Positions 33,697 to 42,954 of a stretch of 59,417 bases of DNA are shown here, in pieces. The position numbers and the translations under genes are program-made. The notes beneath the pieces are model-generated. The model had not been told where the DNA came from and did not search any database. It saw only the letters and a list, made by a program, of their open reading frames with translations. The stretch comes from Lachnospiraceae bacterium. GTDB taxonomy: Bacteria > Bacillota > Clostridia > Lachnospirales > Lachnospiraceae. How positions within the stretch are numbered: position 1 is the first letter of the stretch; every line of letters begins with the position of its first letter. Location of the stretch: contig JAJQBC010000062.1 in assembly GCA_021203465.1 (NCBI GenBank), positions 1-59,417 of the forward strand. The letters are read 5' to 3'.

Positions 33697-34506
33697 ATGA
33701 ACAGTCTTTTGTCAAACGCGGTCAGCAGCCTGACCGGCAACATTACAAAAGCGATCCTCTTTGTATGCGACGAGTCTGTCACGTCCGTCGAGAGGGCGCA
33801 GGAGAGCGCGGACACCCTGCGGAAAATGATTCTGAAAAATACGTCCAGCGCGTTGAGCCTGGGGAGCCAGACCTTCTCGTCCATCACGGCGAAAAACCTG
33901 ACGGCGGGGACGAAATACTGGGCGCTCGAGGTGCAGTACAATCCCTCGTCCCTCTCGATCAGCACGCAGGGCGCCGGTGAGATGGTCGATTACGGCGCGC
34001 GCGACAACGTGAGGCTGGCCCGTACGACCCAGAACTTCGAGCAGGCGCTCTCGATGCTGCACTGCCAGCTGCTCTTTGACGATACCAATATAGGGAACGC
34101 CTTCGTGCAGGGAAACTTTTCGCTGACTCCGGGAAACATTATCTCGACGGGAAGCCGGCTTATCAACGCGCTGAGGGAAAATTCCTATACCATACAGCCG
34201 CAGATGGACGCGGTCATGTCCCTGCTGCTGGGCGACGCGACCAGGCAGGTGATGTTTGTGTGGGGCTCGATGTGCTTCCGGGGCGAGCTGACCTCGGTGG
34301 ACAACACCTACACCATGTTCAATAAAAGCGGCAATCCGATCCGCGGGACGATGGATATCACCATCCGTCAGGAGAAGGCTTCGCAGGGCGATATGGACTA
34401 CTGGGAGGACGCCTATGTCAATAAATTTGAGAAGACCTCCGTCCTGGGAAAGACGAGCCTGGCCAGCAAGATCACAAACAACAGTTTTCTGAACCTGAGC
34501 CTGTAG
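33697..34506 (+). CDS. CIS tube/baseplate adaptor protein A (Afp7-like N-terminal domain)
   Basis: 269 residues; AAAGGAGG lies just ahead of the ATG. Family marks are LEVQYNPSSLSISTQG and MFVWGSMCFRGELTSVDNTY followed by T-M-F and GNPIRGTMDITIRQE, the CIS_tube domain that in Afp7/Pvc7 precedes a LysM domain. No LysM is seen here. The domain joins the spike hub to the tube. A diverged tandem paralogue follows at 34531 with the same landmarks in the same order. Confidence 0.85.
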   Translation: MNSLLSNAVSSLTGNITKAILFVCDESVTSVERAQESADTLRKMILKNTSSALSLGSQTFSSITAKNLTAGTKYWALEVQYNPSSLSISTQGAGEMVDYGARDNVRLARTTQNFEQALSMLHCQLLFDDTNIGNAFVQGNFSLTPGNIISTGSRLINALRENSYTIQPQMDAVMSLLLGDATRQVMFVWGSMCFRGELTSVDNTYTMFNKSGNPIRGTMDITIRQEKASQGDMDYWEDAYVNKFEKTSVLGKTSLASKITNNSFLNLSL

Positions 34507-34530
34507 GGGCAGTCAGAAAGGAGAAGGAAT

Positions 34531-35370
34531 ATGAGCGTTGCAACAAAGCTGCTCAGCACGGCGGCCGGCATGACCGGCAATATTGAAAAAGCCTGCATTG
34601 TGCTTGTGAACAAGTGGGACGCCGGCTCGGAGAGCGTCAGCATGGAGGACCCGGTGTCGCCGGGGGGCAGCTCCACCTTCTCTTCGATACTCAGCGCGGT
34701 CTCCAAGGTGACCTCGGCTTTATTTTCGACGACGAGCGGGACCTCCACCGGGGCGGCCACCTACTATGTGATGTTCAATCCCAGCAGCCTGCGCATCGGC
34801 GGGCGCGGAGGCGGGCGCGAGGCGAAGACGAATTTCTCGGGCAGCGGCTCGCAGGTCGAGATGGAGGAGGGCAATGTCCGCATCACGCTGAGCGTACAGC
34901 TGATCTTCGACCGGACCAGTCCCTCGCAGTCTTTCTTATCCGACAAGCTGAACACATCGACCACGGCGATCGCCACCAATGTGGGGAGCGCCATCCTGTC
35001 GGGCACGGGAGCGACCACCTATTCCGTCAAGGAGGACGTGGAAGCCTTCACGGCGGCGCTGCACAATCCGGAGACGAGAGAAATGATCTTCTGCTGGGGG
35101 GACATGAAATATGAGGGATATCTGGAAAACGTCAGCGCGAACTATACGATGTTCGATCCGCTCGGGAAGCCTACCCGGGCGGAGGTGGGGCTTTCCATGG
35201 TCCTGTATTCCAGCGTACGGCTGTCGATCGAGCCGGAGGAAGAGGCAAATATCAGAGAGTGGAACAATATGCTCATGTGGTCGGACGCGATCGAAGAGGT
35301 ATTTAAGAGTAACACGAGCCTCACCAGCGTGACGCAGAAGGTGGGCAGCCTTCTGAATATCAATTTGTAA
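34531..35370 (+). CDS. CIS tube/baseplate adaptor protein B (paralogue of the preceding gene)
   Basis: 279 residues. It shares TGNIEKA near the start (TGNITKA in the upstream gene), YYVMFNPSSLRIGGRG, MIFCWGDMKYEGYLENVSAN and YTMFDPLGKPTRAEV with its neighbour, so the two arose by duplication. Between residues about 28 and 75 it has a Ser/Thr-rich insertion (SPGGSSTFSSILSAV). The pair may occupy different positions in the baseplate, for example one under the tube and one on the hub (inference). It ends 14 bases before the hub gene. Confidence 0.85.
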   Translation: MSVATKLLSTAAGMTGNIEKACIVLVNKWDAGSESVSMEDPVSPGGSSTFSSILSAVSKVTSALFSTTSGTSTGAATYYVMFNPSSLRIGGRGGGREAKTNFSGSGSQVEMEEGNVRITLSVQLIFDRTSPSQSFLSDKLNTSTTAIATNVGSAILSGTGATTYSVKEDVEAFTAALHNPETREMIFCWGDMKYEGYLENVSANYTMFDPLGKPTRAEVGLSMVLYSSVRLSIEPEEEANIREWNNMLMWSDAIEEVFKSNTSLTSVTQKVGSLLNINL

Positions 35371-35384
35371 GAAGGGCAGAGCGG

Positions 35385-36527
35385 ATGGCATCGTTTGTCT
35401 ATGACGACCTGAAAACAAAATACGGGCATTTCACCTACCCGGTATCCGTGGTTAAGATCGGCGGAAAGGATTTTGCCGACAATAAGGCCGATCTGGCCAT
35501 CTCGGATGTCGAGGTGGAGCTGAGCAGCGGCTTTGAGGCTTCTATCGCCACCTTCTGGATCTACAACTGCTACGATCAGGTGGCGTGTCAGTTTCAGTTT
35601 GACGATATCAAGAGCTACATTTACATGGGCTCAAGCGTTGCGATCGGTCTGGGCTACGGCTCCACCGCGCGCGAGGTCTTCCGCGGCTTTATCTCCGGCG
35701 TGCGCTTTGTCTATCCGCGGACCGGCGTGCCGGGCGTGGAGGTGACCGCGATGGATGTGAAGGGTATCATGATGAGCGGGAGCTACTCCAAACAGCTGAC
35801 CGCCACCAGCTATTCCGGCGCGGTGAAGGAGATCCTGCAGAAGACCGCCTACACGAAGATGAAATCCAGCGACATCATCACGAGCCTCGATATCGCGGAC
35901 ACGCCGGACGCGAGCTCGCTGGGAAGCTCCTCGAAGGACGAGCGGACCATCGAGATGGTCTGCGAGAGCGACTATGAGTTCGTCGTGAAGGCCGCCAAAA
36001 AATTTAACTATGAGTTCTTCACCGTGGGCGGCGTCGTCTACTTCCGCAAGGCCAAGAGCAACACGGAGGTGCTGATCGAGTTAGGACCGGGGGACGGTCT
36101 TCGGAGCTTTGAGGTCGGCTACGACATCACCGGGCTGGTGGAGTCCGTGGAGGTCCGCGGGATGGACGCGGGGAAGTCCTCGGCGATCACGAAGACCCAG
36201 AAGCTGCAGAATACCATTTCCAAGGGCAGCAAGGCGAAATCGCTGCTGAGCAAGACGGAGAAGGTCTATATCGACCCGACCATCGCCTCCGCGACTGAGG
36301 TGGGCTACCGGGCCGCTTATCTGGCGGAGGACATCTCGTACCGCCTGGGGACGCTCGAGGCGGAGACCGTGGGCATCCCGGAGCTCACGCCGGGCCGCTT
36401 TGTGAAGATCCGGAACCTGGGGACGGCGGCGTCCAACACCTTTTATGTGGTGAATGTACGGCATATCATGGACAGCGAGCGCGGCTACCTTACCCGGATT
36501 ACGGGCAAGGCGGCAAGCATTCAGTAA
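35385..36527 (+). CDS. Spike hub protein (phage gpD / VgrG N-terminal, gp27-like)
   Basis: 380 residues. VTAMDVKGIMMSGSYSKQLT, MVCESDYEFVVKAAKKFNYE and PELTPGRFVKIRNLGT followed by YVVNVRHIMDSERGY are the family signatures of late-control protein D and the gp27 part of VgrG and Afp8. It forms the trimeric hub that joins the spike to the tube. In Afp8 and VgrG the gp27-like and gp5-like parts are one polypeptide; here they are two genes separated by 11 bases. Start ATG 35385 is preceded by AAGAAGGGCAGAG. Confidence 0.9.
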   Translation: MASFVYDDLKTKYGHFTYPVSVVKIGGKDFADNKADLAISDVEVELSSGFEASIATFWIYNCYDQVACQFQFDDIKSYIYMGSSVAIGLGYGSTAREVFRGFISGVRFVYPRTGVPGVEVTAMDVKGIMMSGSYSKQLTATSYSGAVKEILQKTAYTKMKSSDIITSLDIADTPDASSLGSSSKDERTIEMVCESDYEFVVKAAKKFNYEFFTVGGVVYFRKAKSNTEVLIELGPGDGLRSFEVGYDITGLVESVEVRGMDAGKSSAITKTQKLQNTISKGSKAKSLLSKTEKVYIDPTIASATEVGYRAAYLAEDISYRLGTLEAETVGIPELTPGRFVKIRNLGTAASNTFYVVNVRHIMDSERGYLTRITGKAASIQ

Positions 36528-36538
36528 AGGAGATTTCG

Positions 36539-37351
36539 ATGGGACTGTTTGATATCATCGACGATATGGCGGAAAAACAGGTCATGAAGACCGACACCGG
36601 AGACAACCGCATCTTTGGCGTGGTGCTCGGCCAGGTGGCGAAGAATTATGACAAAAATATGCCGGGGCGCGTCTGCGTCACGGTGCCGACGCGCGACAAG
36701 GACGCGAACGAGCTGAAATGGGCGCGGGTCGCCATGCCCTTCGGCGGTTCCGGCTGGGGCCAGTATTTTCTGCCGGAGGTCGGGGACCAGGTGCTGTTGG
36801 TCTTCGAGCAGGGCAATATCGAGAAGCCCTACGTGATCGGCTGCATTCCGAAGGACAGCGACAAGATCCTGACGGCTTCCGTGGACGCCGACAATCAGTA
36901 CAAAAAGATTACGACGAAGAACGGGAACCTCCTGTATTTTGAAGACAATAAGGCGGGGAGCGGGGATAAGGACAAGATCCGGCTGGTCACGGCGAAGGAG
37001 CTCCACAGCATCGAGCTCGACAATGAGAACAGCGTCATCCTCGTGACCGACAAGGATAAAAAGAACCAGATCAAGATGGACACGAAGAACGGGAAGACAG
37101 AGCTGACCGTGGAGAAAAGCCTGGTCATCAAGGTGGGGAGCAAGGTCGAGATCCAGCTCGACGGCAGCTCCGGGAATATCACGGTGAAGGCCACGAAGCA
37201 CGAGGAGATGCTGCAGAGCGAGTTCTCCGCGAGCGCGAACAGCTCGCTGAAGCTGTCGGGCTCCACGGTGGACGTGAGCGCGAAGGGTTCGCTCAAGCTT
37301 TCCAGCAGCGGAGCCGTGACCGTGTCCGGGACGCCGATCAAGATCGGATAA
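36539..37351 (+). CDS. Spike protein (gpV / gp5-like OB fold plus beta-helix)
   Basis: 270 residues. FGVVLGQVAKNYDKNMPGRV, then WARVAMPFGGSGWGQYFLPE and VGDQVLLVFEQGNIEKPYVI form the OB domain common to gp5, gpV and VgrG. The C-terminal half alternates short strands (SVILVTDKDKKNQIKMDTKN, TELTVEKSLVIKVGSKVEIQ) as in the triple-stranded beta-helix of the needle. It should carry the DUF4280 tip. It follows the hub by 11 bases and is separate from it. Confidence 0.9.
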   Translation: MGLFDIIDDMAEKQVMKTDTGDNRIFGVVLGQVAKNYDKNMPGRVCVTVPTRDKDANELKWARVAMPFGGSGWGQYFLPEVGDQVLLVFEQGNIEKPYVIGCIPKDSDKILTASVDADNQYKKITTKNGNLLYFEDNKAGSGDKDKIRLVTAKELHSIELDNENSVILVTDKDKKNQIKMDTKNGKTELTVEKSLVIKVGSKVEIQLDGSSGNITVKATKHEEMLQSEFSASANSSLKLSGSTVDVSAKGSLKLSSSGAVTVSGTPIKIG

Positions 37352-37375
37352 GAGATGAAAGGAGGGTGAGTTCCA

Positions 37376-37822
37376 GTGCCGAAGGACAGTTTTCTGGGGA
37401 CGGGCATGAAGTTCCCGCCGCAGGTCAACAAAGCCACGGGCAGGTTTGTCGTATCGTCCGAGGAGGAGAGCGTGAAGGAGTCCATTTACCTGATCCTCAT
37501 GACGCAGAGGTCGGAGCGCTTTATCAGGCCGGACTTTGGGAGCAGCCTGATGTCCTACACCTTCATGGATATCAATGTCACGAATGTGAATCTGATGATC
37601 CGCTCGCTCCGGGAACAGATTTCCCTCCAGGAGCCGCGCGTGCGGAATGTGAAGATCACGACGGATTCTCAGGTGCGGGACGGCTGCCTGATGGTGGACA
37701 TCGATTACGAGATAATAGACACCAATACCAGAGACAACCTGGTATTCCCCTTTTATTTAGAGGCGTCAGCCGAGGAAGAAGAAGCCTATGAGCCGGAACA
37801 GTACGAAGAAGAAGTGGAATAA
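37376..37822 (+). CDS. Baseplate wedge protein gp25/gpW family
   Basis: 148 residues from GTG 37376, with GGAGGGTGAG about eight bases upstream. SVKESIYLILMTQRSERFIR, then PDFGSSLMSYTFM and LREQISLQEPRVRNVKI carry the gp25 hallmark (T-x-x-GER and the E-x-R core; here QRSERF). It corresponds to Afp9/Pvc9 and nucleates the sheath. Its acidic end overlaps the next gene by 35 bases, so the two are translationally coupled. Confidence 0.9.
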   Translation: MPKDSFLGTGMKFPPQVNKATGRFVVSSEEESVKESIYLILMTQRSERFIRPDFGSSLMSYTFMDINVTNVNLMIRSLREQISLQEPRVRNVKITTDSQVRDGCLMVDIDYEIIDTNTRDNLVFPFYLEASAEEEEAYEPEQYEEEVE

Positions 37823-40800
37823 GTGTGAGATCGACGGGCGCTCGAAGGAGGATCTGGAGCGGCAGATCGGGGAGCTTGCGGCCAGCTACGCGCCGGAATG
37901 GCGTTTTGACAGCGAGGACCCGGATATCGGTTCCGTCCTGGCGAAGCTGTTCGCCGATCAGATGGCGGGGAACATCGTGCGCAGCGGGGAGGTCCTCGAG
38001 AAATACCACACGGAGTTCGTAAATCTCCTCGGCATCTCGCTTCTGCCTGCCCGTCCCGCGAAGGCGACGGTGCTGGTGAGTCTCTCGCAGGATACGATCC
38101 CGGGCGTGGATCTGCCCAGAGGGACGAAGCTTTTATCGGAGACGGAGGATGAGGACGGACAGCTTATTTTTGAGACGCTCCACGACCTCTATGTCACGAA
38201 CGCCTCCCTTGACTACGCATTTATGACACAGAAGAAGGACGGCAGGATCATCCCGCTGAAGGGAAGCTTCACCCCGCCGCGTGTTGTGGAGGAGGCGGAT
38301 GAAGAGGCGGAGAACCCGGAGCCGAAGCTCACGCCCTTCTATCTTTTTGACTCCGACGAGGAGGGGATCGGGCAGCATGCGCTTGTCTTTTACCACAGCT
38401 CCGCGCTCGATATCACGCAGGACCAGCTTTATGTGCGGCTCGGCGGGAACCAGGCTCTGTTGGACGGCATACAGAGCGGCGCGTTCGCGTTCTTCTATTA
38501 CACGGCGGAGGGGCTGGTCCCTGTGGAGTCCGTGGAGGTCCTCGGGGAGAGCGGGACGGTGTGCCTGCGGAAGGAAAAGGAAAATAAGAAGGTGGAGCTG
38601 GACGGACAGGAGTACGCCCTGCTCGCGCTTCTTGCGAAGGAGCCGGTGCGCGAGGCTTACACGCTCCCGGACATCAGCGTCTCCTCGGCGGGCAGGGCGC
38701 TGCCGGCGCAGTTCGCGAACAACGGGATCGAGGATCTTGACGTGGAGGACTTTCTTCCCTTCGGCGAGACGCTCTCGCTCTTCCAGGAGTGCTACATCGG
38801 CCATGATCCCTATTTCTCCAGAGCAGGAGCCAGGGTCACTCTCAGCTTTGACCTCTCCTTCCTCGAGCACCGCATCCTGGGCGTGCCCCGCGAGGAGGAC
38901 ACTTCGCTCAAGATCATCAAGAGAAAGCCGAAGGTCTACTGGACGGATTCGGCCGCGGATGCGAGAGCCGAGGAGATTTCCCTTGAGTACTTCAACGGGC
39001 TCGGCTGGAAAAAACTGAACTGCGACACGGAGAACCGGAACCTCTTTGCCGGGGAGACGAACACGCACTGTGAATTTTCCTTCCTCTGCCCTTCGGACTG
39101 GGAGGGCTCCGGGACGGGCGCCTTCGCGGGGCGCTGCATCCGCATCCGGCTTCTGAAGGCCGACAACTGCTACATGGTGCCCTGCGTCCACCACTATCCG
39201 AGGATCGAGAAGCTGCGGATTTCCTTCTCCTATGAGAACCACTGGATGAAGGCGGAGCGGCTCGTCTCCATCAGCGGCACCAGGCGGACCGACCTCACGG
39301 ATAAAGTCCGCGCGGGCGAGGCGTTTACGGCCTTTTCCGGCGGGGAGTATGACGACGACGCCCTGTACCTGGGCTTTGAGAAAAAGATGGAGAAGGGTCC
39401 GGTGGGCCTATTGTTCCAGATCGACGACCACGCGCGTTTCCAGGGGGTCCGCTGTAAGTTTTCCTATTACAGCCCGCAGGGTTTCCGGCAGATGAAGGTC
39501 ATCGACCAGACGATGGGCATGTCCCGTCCGGGAATTGTGCGCTTCCTGCCGCCCTCCGATCTGTGCCGGACGACGCTGGAGGGCAGACAGGCGTACTGGA
39601 TCAGGTTAAGCCCTGCCGACAGCGAGGCGGATCGCCTCACCGGGGAGCCGCCGTTCATCCAGGACATCAGCCTGAACGCGGTCGAGACGGCCAATGTGGA
39701 GACGATGGACGAGGAGGATTTCTACGTCGAGGAGCCCGCGCCGGGCATGACCGTGAACCTGGGCGTCAGCCATATCCTGGACGTGGAACTCTGGGTCAAT
39801 GAAAAAGATACGCTCTCCCGCCCCATGATGCTGAAGATGCTACGGGAGCAGCCGGACGAGGTGCGCGCGGAGTACGATATGCTGGGCGAGTTCAGCTCCT
39901 TCTATGTGAAATGGAGGGAGGCAGACCGGCTCGATTACCCGGAGTCCAGAAGATGCTTCCTGCTCGACCGCATGAACAGCTCTCTGAGCTTCGGCGACGG
40001 CGTCCACGCGGATTTCCCGCGGGTGACGAACGACGTGGCCTTCCGCGCCGTCATCCGCCGCTGCGCGGGCTATGCGGGGAACGTGGAGGCGGGAGATATC
40101 AACGATTCCATGGGGAACCTGATGTATGTGGGAGAGATCCGCAATCCCGCGAAAGCCTACGGTGGGAGTAGTATGGAGACGCTCGCGCGCGCGCTGCGGC
40201 GCGGGGCCGGCATCCTGAAATCCAGGCGCAGGCTGGTCTCCATGGACGACTATATCCAGGAAATCCAGAACTACTCCGACCTGATCGCGCAGGTGAGGGG
40301 CATCAGCGGCCTGAACGCGGACGGGAAAGCGGATGAGCAGGCGCTCTGCTTCCTGCTTCTGATGAAGGATTTCTATATAGGCTCCTATTCGTTCCACAAT
40401 CTCTCCGGTCCGCTGAAAAAGCATCTGCAGGAGGCCTGCGAGCTGACAATCGCGCCGGAGGACCTATACCTTGCGGAGCCTATCTACGCGAAGATCAGCG
40501 TGAGTCTCTGGGTGAGGGTCCCGCAGATGGACGACAGCTTTGAGACGCAGAACCTCTTGCGGGAGACGCTGGAGCAGTATCTCAATCCGGTGAGCGGGGA
40601 TTCCGGCGACGGCTGGCGCATCGGCGCGCTGCCGAAGCGCGCGCAGCTGCTCATGCGGCTGAATATGCTGCGCAGCAAGGCGATTGTCCGCCGCATGGCG
40701 GCGACCGTGTCCTGGCAGGACCGCCGCGGCAGCCATGAGGTCGACCTGGAGAATGCTCCGGAGCATCCGTTTTTCGTCTGCAGGAGCGGGGAGCATCAGA

Positions 40801-40829
40801 TCCATGTCATGCTTCAGGATGAACAGTAG
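37788..40829 (+). CDS. Baseplate J-like wedge protein 1 (Afp11-like)
   Basis: 1013 residues, start MSRNSTKKKWNKCEIDGRSK. The N-terminal part has the typical DPDIGSVLAKLFADQM and LLPARPAKATVLVSLSQ of Afp11-type baseplate assembly proteins; the C-terminal part has RRLVSMDDYIQEIQNYSDLI and an FGDG motif (SLSFGDGVHADFP) found in baseplate J proteins. The middle approximately 450 residues are beta-rich and variable. Length agrees with Afp11. It forms the wedge around the hub. It starts inside the gp25 gene. Confidence 0.9.
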   Translation: MSRNSTKKKWNKCEIDGRSKEDLERQIGELAASYAPEWRFDSEDPDIGSVLAKLFADQMAGNIVRSGEVLEKYHTEFVNLLGISLLPARPAKATVLVSLSQDTIPGVDLPRGTKLLSETEDEDGQLIFETLHDLYVTNASLDYAFMTQKKDGRIIPLKGSFTPPRVVEEADEEAENPEPKLTPFYLFDSDEEGIGQHALVFYHSSALDITQDQLYVRLGGNQALLDGIQSGAFAFFYYTAEGLVPVESVEVLGESGTVCLRKEKENKKVELDGQEYALLALLAKEPVREAYTLPDISVSSAGRALPAQFANNGIEDLDVEDFLPFGETLSLFQECYIGHDPYFSRAGARVTLSFDLSFLEHRILGVPREEDTSLKIIKRKPKVYWTDSAADARAEEISLEYFNGLGWKKLNCDTENRNLFAGETNTHCEFSFLCPSDWEGSGTGAFAGRCIRIRLLKADNCYMVPCVHHYPRIEKLRISFSYENHWMKAERLVSISGTRRTDLTDKVRAGEAFTAFSGGEYDDDALYLGFEKKMEKGPVGLLFQIDDHARFQGVRCKFSYYSPQGFRQMKVIDQTMGMSRPGIVRFLPPSDLCRTTLEGRQAYWIRLSPADSEADRLTGEPPFIQDISLNAVETANVETMDEEDFYVEEPAPGMTVNLGVSHILDVELWVNEKDTLSRPMMLKMLREQPDEVRAEYDMLGEFSSFYVKWREADRLDYPESRRCFLLDRMNSSLSFGDGVHADFPRVTNDVAFRAVIRRCAGYAGNVEAGDINDSMGNLMYVGEIRNPAKAYGGSSMETLARALRRGAGILKSRRRLVSMDDYIQEIQNYSDLIAQVRGISGLNADGKADEQALCFLLLMKDFYIGSYSFHNLSGPLKKHLQEACELTIAPEDLYLAEPIYAKISVSLWVRVPQMDDSFETQNLLRETLEQYLNPVSGDSGDGWRIGALPKRAQLLMRLNMLRSKAIVRRMAATVSWQDRRGSHEVDLENAPEHPFFVCRSGEHQIHVMLQDEQ

Positions 40830-40844
40830 GAAGGAGGAAGCGGT

Positions 40845-42941
40845 ATGCTGAACAGCCGGAATCTGGACGATCGGACATACGAAGAGCTGCTGGTGGAAGC
40901 TCTCACAAAGATTCCCACCTACTCGGGGGAGTGGACGAATTTCAACGCCTCCGACCCGGGGCTGACGATTCTGGAAAATCTGACGGCTTTCCAGATTCTC
41001 CAGCAGAACCATATCAATGAGATCACGCCCGCCGTGCGGCAGAAGCTGCTCGAGCTGGTCGGCTTCCGCGCGCAGAAGGGGCGCTGCGCCCGCGTGTTGC
41101 TGGCCGCGGAAAATCAGCGTCAGGAGCTCTCCCTTCCGGCAAACCAGAAGTTTTACCTTGGGGATCTGTGTTTCGAGACGAACCGCGCCCTGCAGCGAAA
41201 GCCCTGCCATCTCACGGCGGTGTACGGAAAGCGGGAGGGGCAGTGGTACGACTATTCGCATCTGCTGGACCGCGAGGTGCGGGTGCCCTCCGCCGTATTC
41301 GGCGCGCGGCCGGAGGCGGGCGACAGCCTGTGGTTCCTTGCGGACGCCCTGCCGGAGGCGGGCGAGGAGCTGATCTTTCACATCAAGGCCCAGGACAGCC
41401 ATAAGCGCAATCCCTTCCCCGAGAAGGGCGGCAGTATGTTCGCGGACCTTCGCTGGGAGTGCTATACGGAGGAGGGCTTCGTCCCGCTGCATGTGCGCGA
41501 CGACACCGGCTGTCTTCTGACGAGCGGCGAGCTGCGGCTGCGGCTCCCCGCGCAGAACGCCTTGCCCTGCCCGGAGGCGCCCGGGAAGCGCTTTGCGCTG
41601 CGCGCCGTGCTCACGCGCGCGCAGTACGACGTGGCGCCGCGCCTTTTGTCCGTCAGCGGCTTCCTCTTTGAAGTCTGGCAGAAGGACACGCGGGCGATCT
41701 GCTACACCTCGAACCGCACCTCCCGCGTCAGCCTGAAAAGCGGGCTCCTGAAGGAGGGCTATATCACGGTCTTCTGCAAGGAGAAGAAGGGCAGCTCCTA
41801 CCGGAGGTACACGCGCGCCGGCCTGCGCACGCCCCAGGGCAGATACTTCGACTATGAGGAGGCGCCAGACGGGACGCTTACGTTCATTTTCGATAAGGAG
41901 CGTTTTGGCTATGCGCCGGAGAAGCTGAAAAACGCCGTGAAGATCGTGGCCTACAGCGAGGAGATCATGCGCCGCTATTCCCTGGGGGAGGTCCTGGGGA
42001 TGGACCGCCAGGTGATCCGGCTTCCGGCCGGCCACGTGGTAGCCGAGTCCTTCTGCATCATCGCGAAGCGGACGGACGAGAACGGGGAGGAACTCTACGA
42101 TTTTGTGCGTCCGAGCCGTTTTGAGGAGGACGATTTAAGCTATTACCTCTATGAGGATTCCGGACAGATCGTCATCGAGGACGCGGGGCCTTTCGTCGGC
42201 GCGAGCCTTTATATGGGCGCCTTTGCGGTCACGCGCGGCGAGGAGGGTAATATCCGCGAGGGCAACACGCTGCTCGCGGAGGAGCTGCCGGGCGCGTCGC
42301 GCTTCTACAATCCGGGGGCGGGGACGCGCGGTTGCTTCCGGGAAACGCTCGAGCAGGTGAAGCAGCGTTTCCTTGTGGATCTGCAAAGACCCTATACGGC
42401 GGTGACCGCCGCCGACTATGAGCGACTCGTGAAGGAGACGCCGCAGCTGTGCATCCACAAGGTAAAGGCCTTTCTGGACGAGGGCAGGAACCTGGTCCGC
42501 ATCGCGGTGAAACCGGATACCGACGAGGAGTTCCCCGATCTTTCGGAGAATTACCGTGCGGCGATCGAGCGGCAGCTCGAAGAGCGCAGGCTCCTGACGA
42601 CGCGCATTGAGATCGTCGGGCCGGTCTATACGCAGGTGGACGTGCAGGGGACGGTTTGCGTGAAGCGCCACTTTGAGAACAGCCTGCAGGAAATCGAGGA
42701 CGCGGTGCGTGAGGCGGTGGACTGCGTCAGCTCGGAGCGCGGCTTCGGCGAGGCGCTGCGCTTTGATGAGATTTTCCACCGAATCGAGGAGCTGGACTGC
42801 GTGGCTTATGTCAGTGATCTGTCCCTGCATCCGCGGAATCCGGCGCTCGCGAGACTTCAGGATGCGGATGTGGTTCCAGCGCAGAACTGTCTGTGCAGCG
42901 CCGGGGAAATCCGGATCGAGACGCTTACCAGCATAGGATAG
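40845..42941 (+). CDS. Baseplate J-like wedge protein 2 (Afp11/Afp12-type)
   Basis: 698 residues. FNASDPGLTILENLTAFQIL is the signature DPG-x-T-x-LE start of the group, followed by KLLELVGFRAQKGRCARVLL; the C-terminal half carries PYTAVTAADYERLVKETPQL and VDVQGTVCVKRHFENSLQEI, as in gpJ. It is a shorter relative of the upstream protein and probably forms the second wedge component. SD AAGGAGGAAG precedes the ATG. It ends 13 bases before the gpI-like gene. Confidence 0.9.
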   Translation: MLNSRNLDDRTYEELLVEALTKIPTYSGEWTNFNASDPGLTILENLTAFQILQQNHINEITPAVRQKLLELVGFRAQKGRCARVLLAAENQRQELSLPANQKFYLGDLCFETNRALQRKPCHLTAVYGKREGQWYDYSHLLDREVRVPSAVFGARPEAGDSLWFLADALPEAGEELIFHIKAQDSHKRNPFPEKGGSMFADLRWECYTEEGFVPLHVRDDTGCLLTSGELRLRLPAQNALPCPEAPGKRFALRAVLTRAQYDVAPRLLSVSGFLFEVWQKDTRAICYTSNRTSRVSLKSGLLKEGYITVFCKEKKGSSYRRYTRAGLRTPQGRYFDYEEAPDGTLTFIFDKERFGYAPEKLKNAVKIVAYSEEIMRRYSLGEVLGMDRQVIRLPAGHVVAESFCIIAKRTDENGEELYDFVRPSRFEEDDLSYYLYEDSGQIVIEDAGPFVGASLYMGAFAVTRGEEGNIREGNTLLAEELPGASRFYNPGAGTRGCFRETLEQVKQRFLVDLQRPYTAVTAADYERLVKETPQLCIHKVKAFLDEGRNLVRIAVKPDTDEEFPDLSENYRAAIERQLEERRLLTTRIEIVGPVYTQVDVQGTVCVKRHFENSLQEIEDAVREAVDCVSSERGFGEALRFDEIFHRIEELDCVAYVSDLSLHPRNPALARLQDADVVPAQNCLCSAGEIRIETLTSIG

Positions 42942-42954
42942 AGGAGAAAAGACG

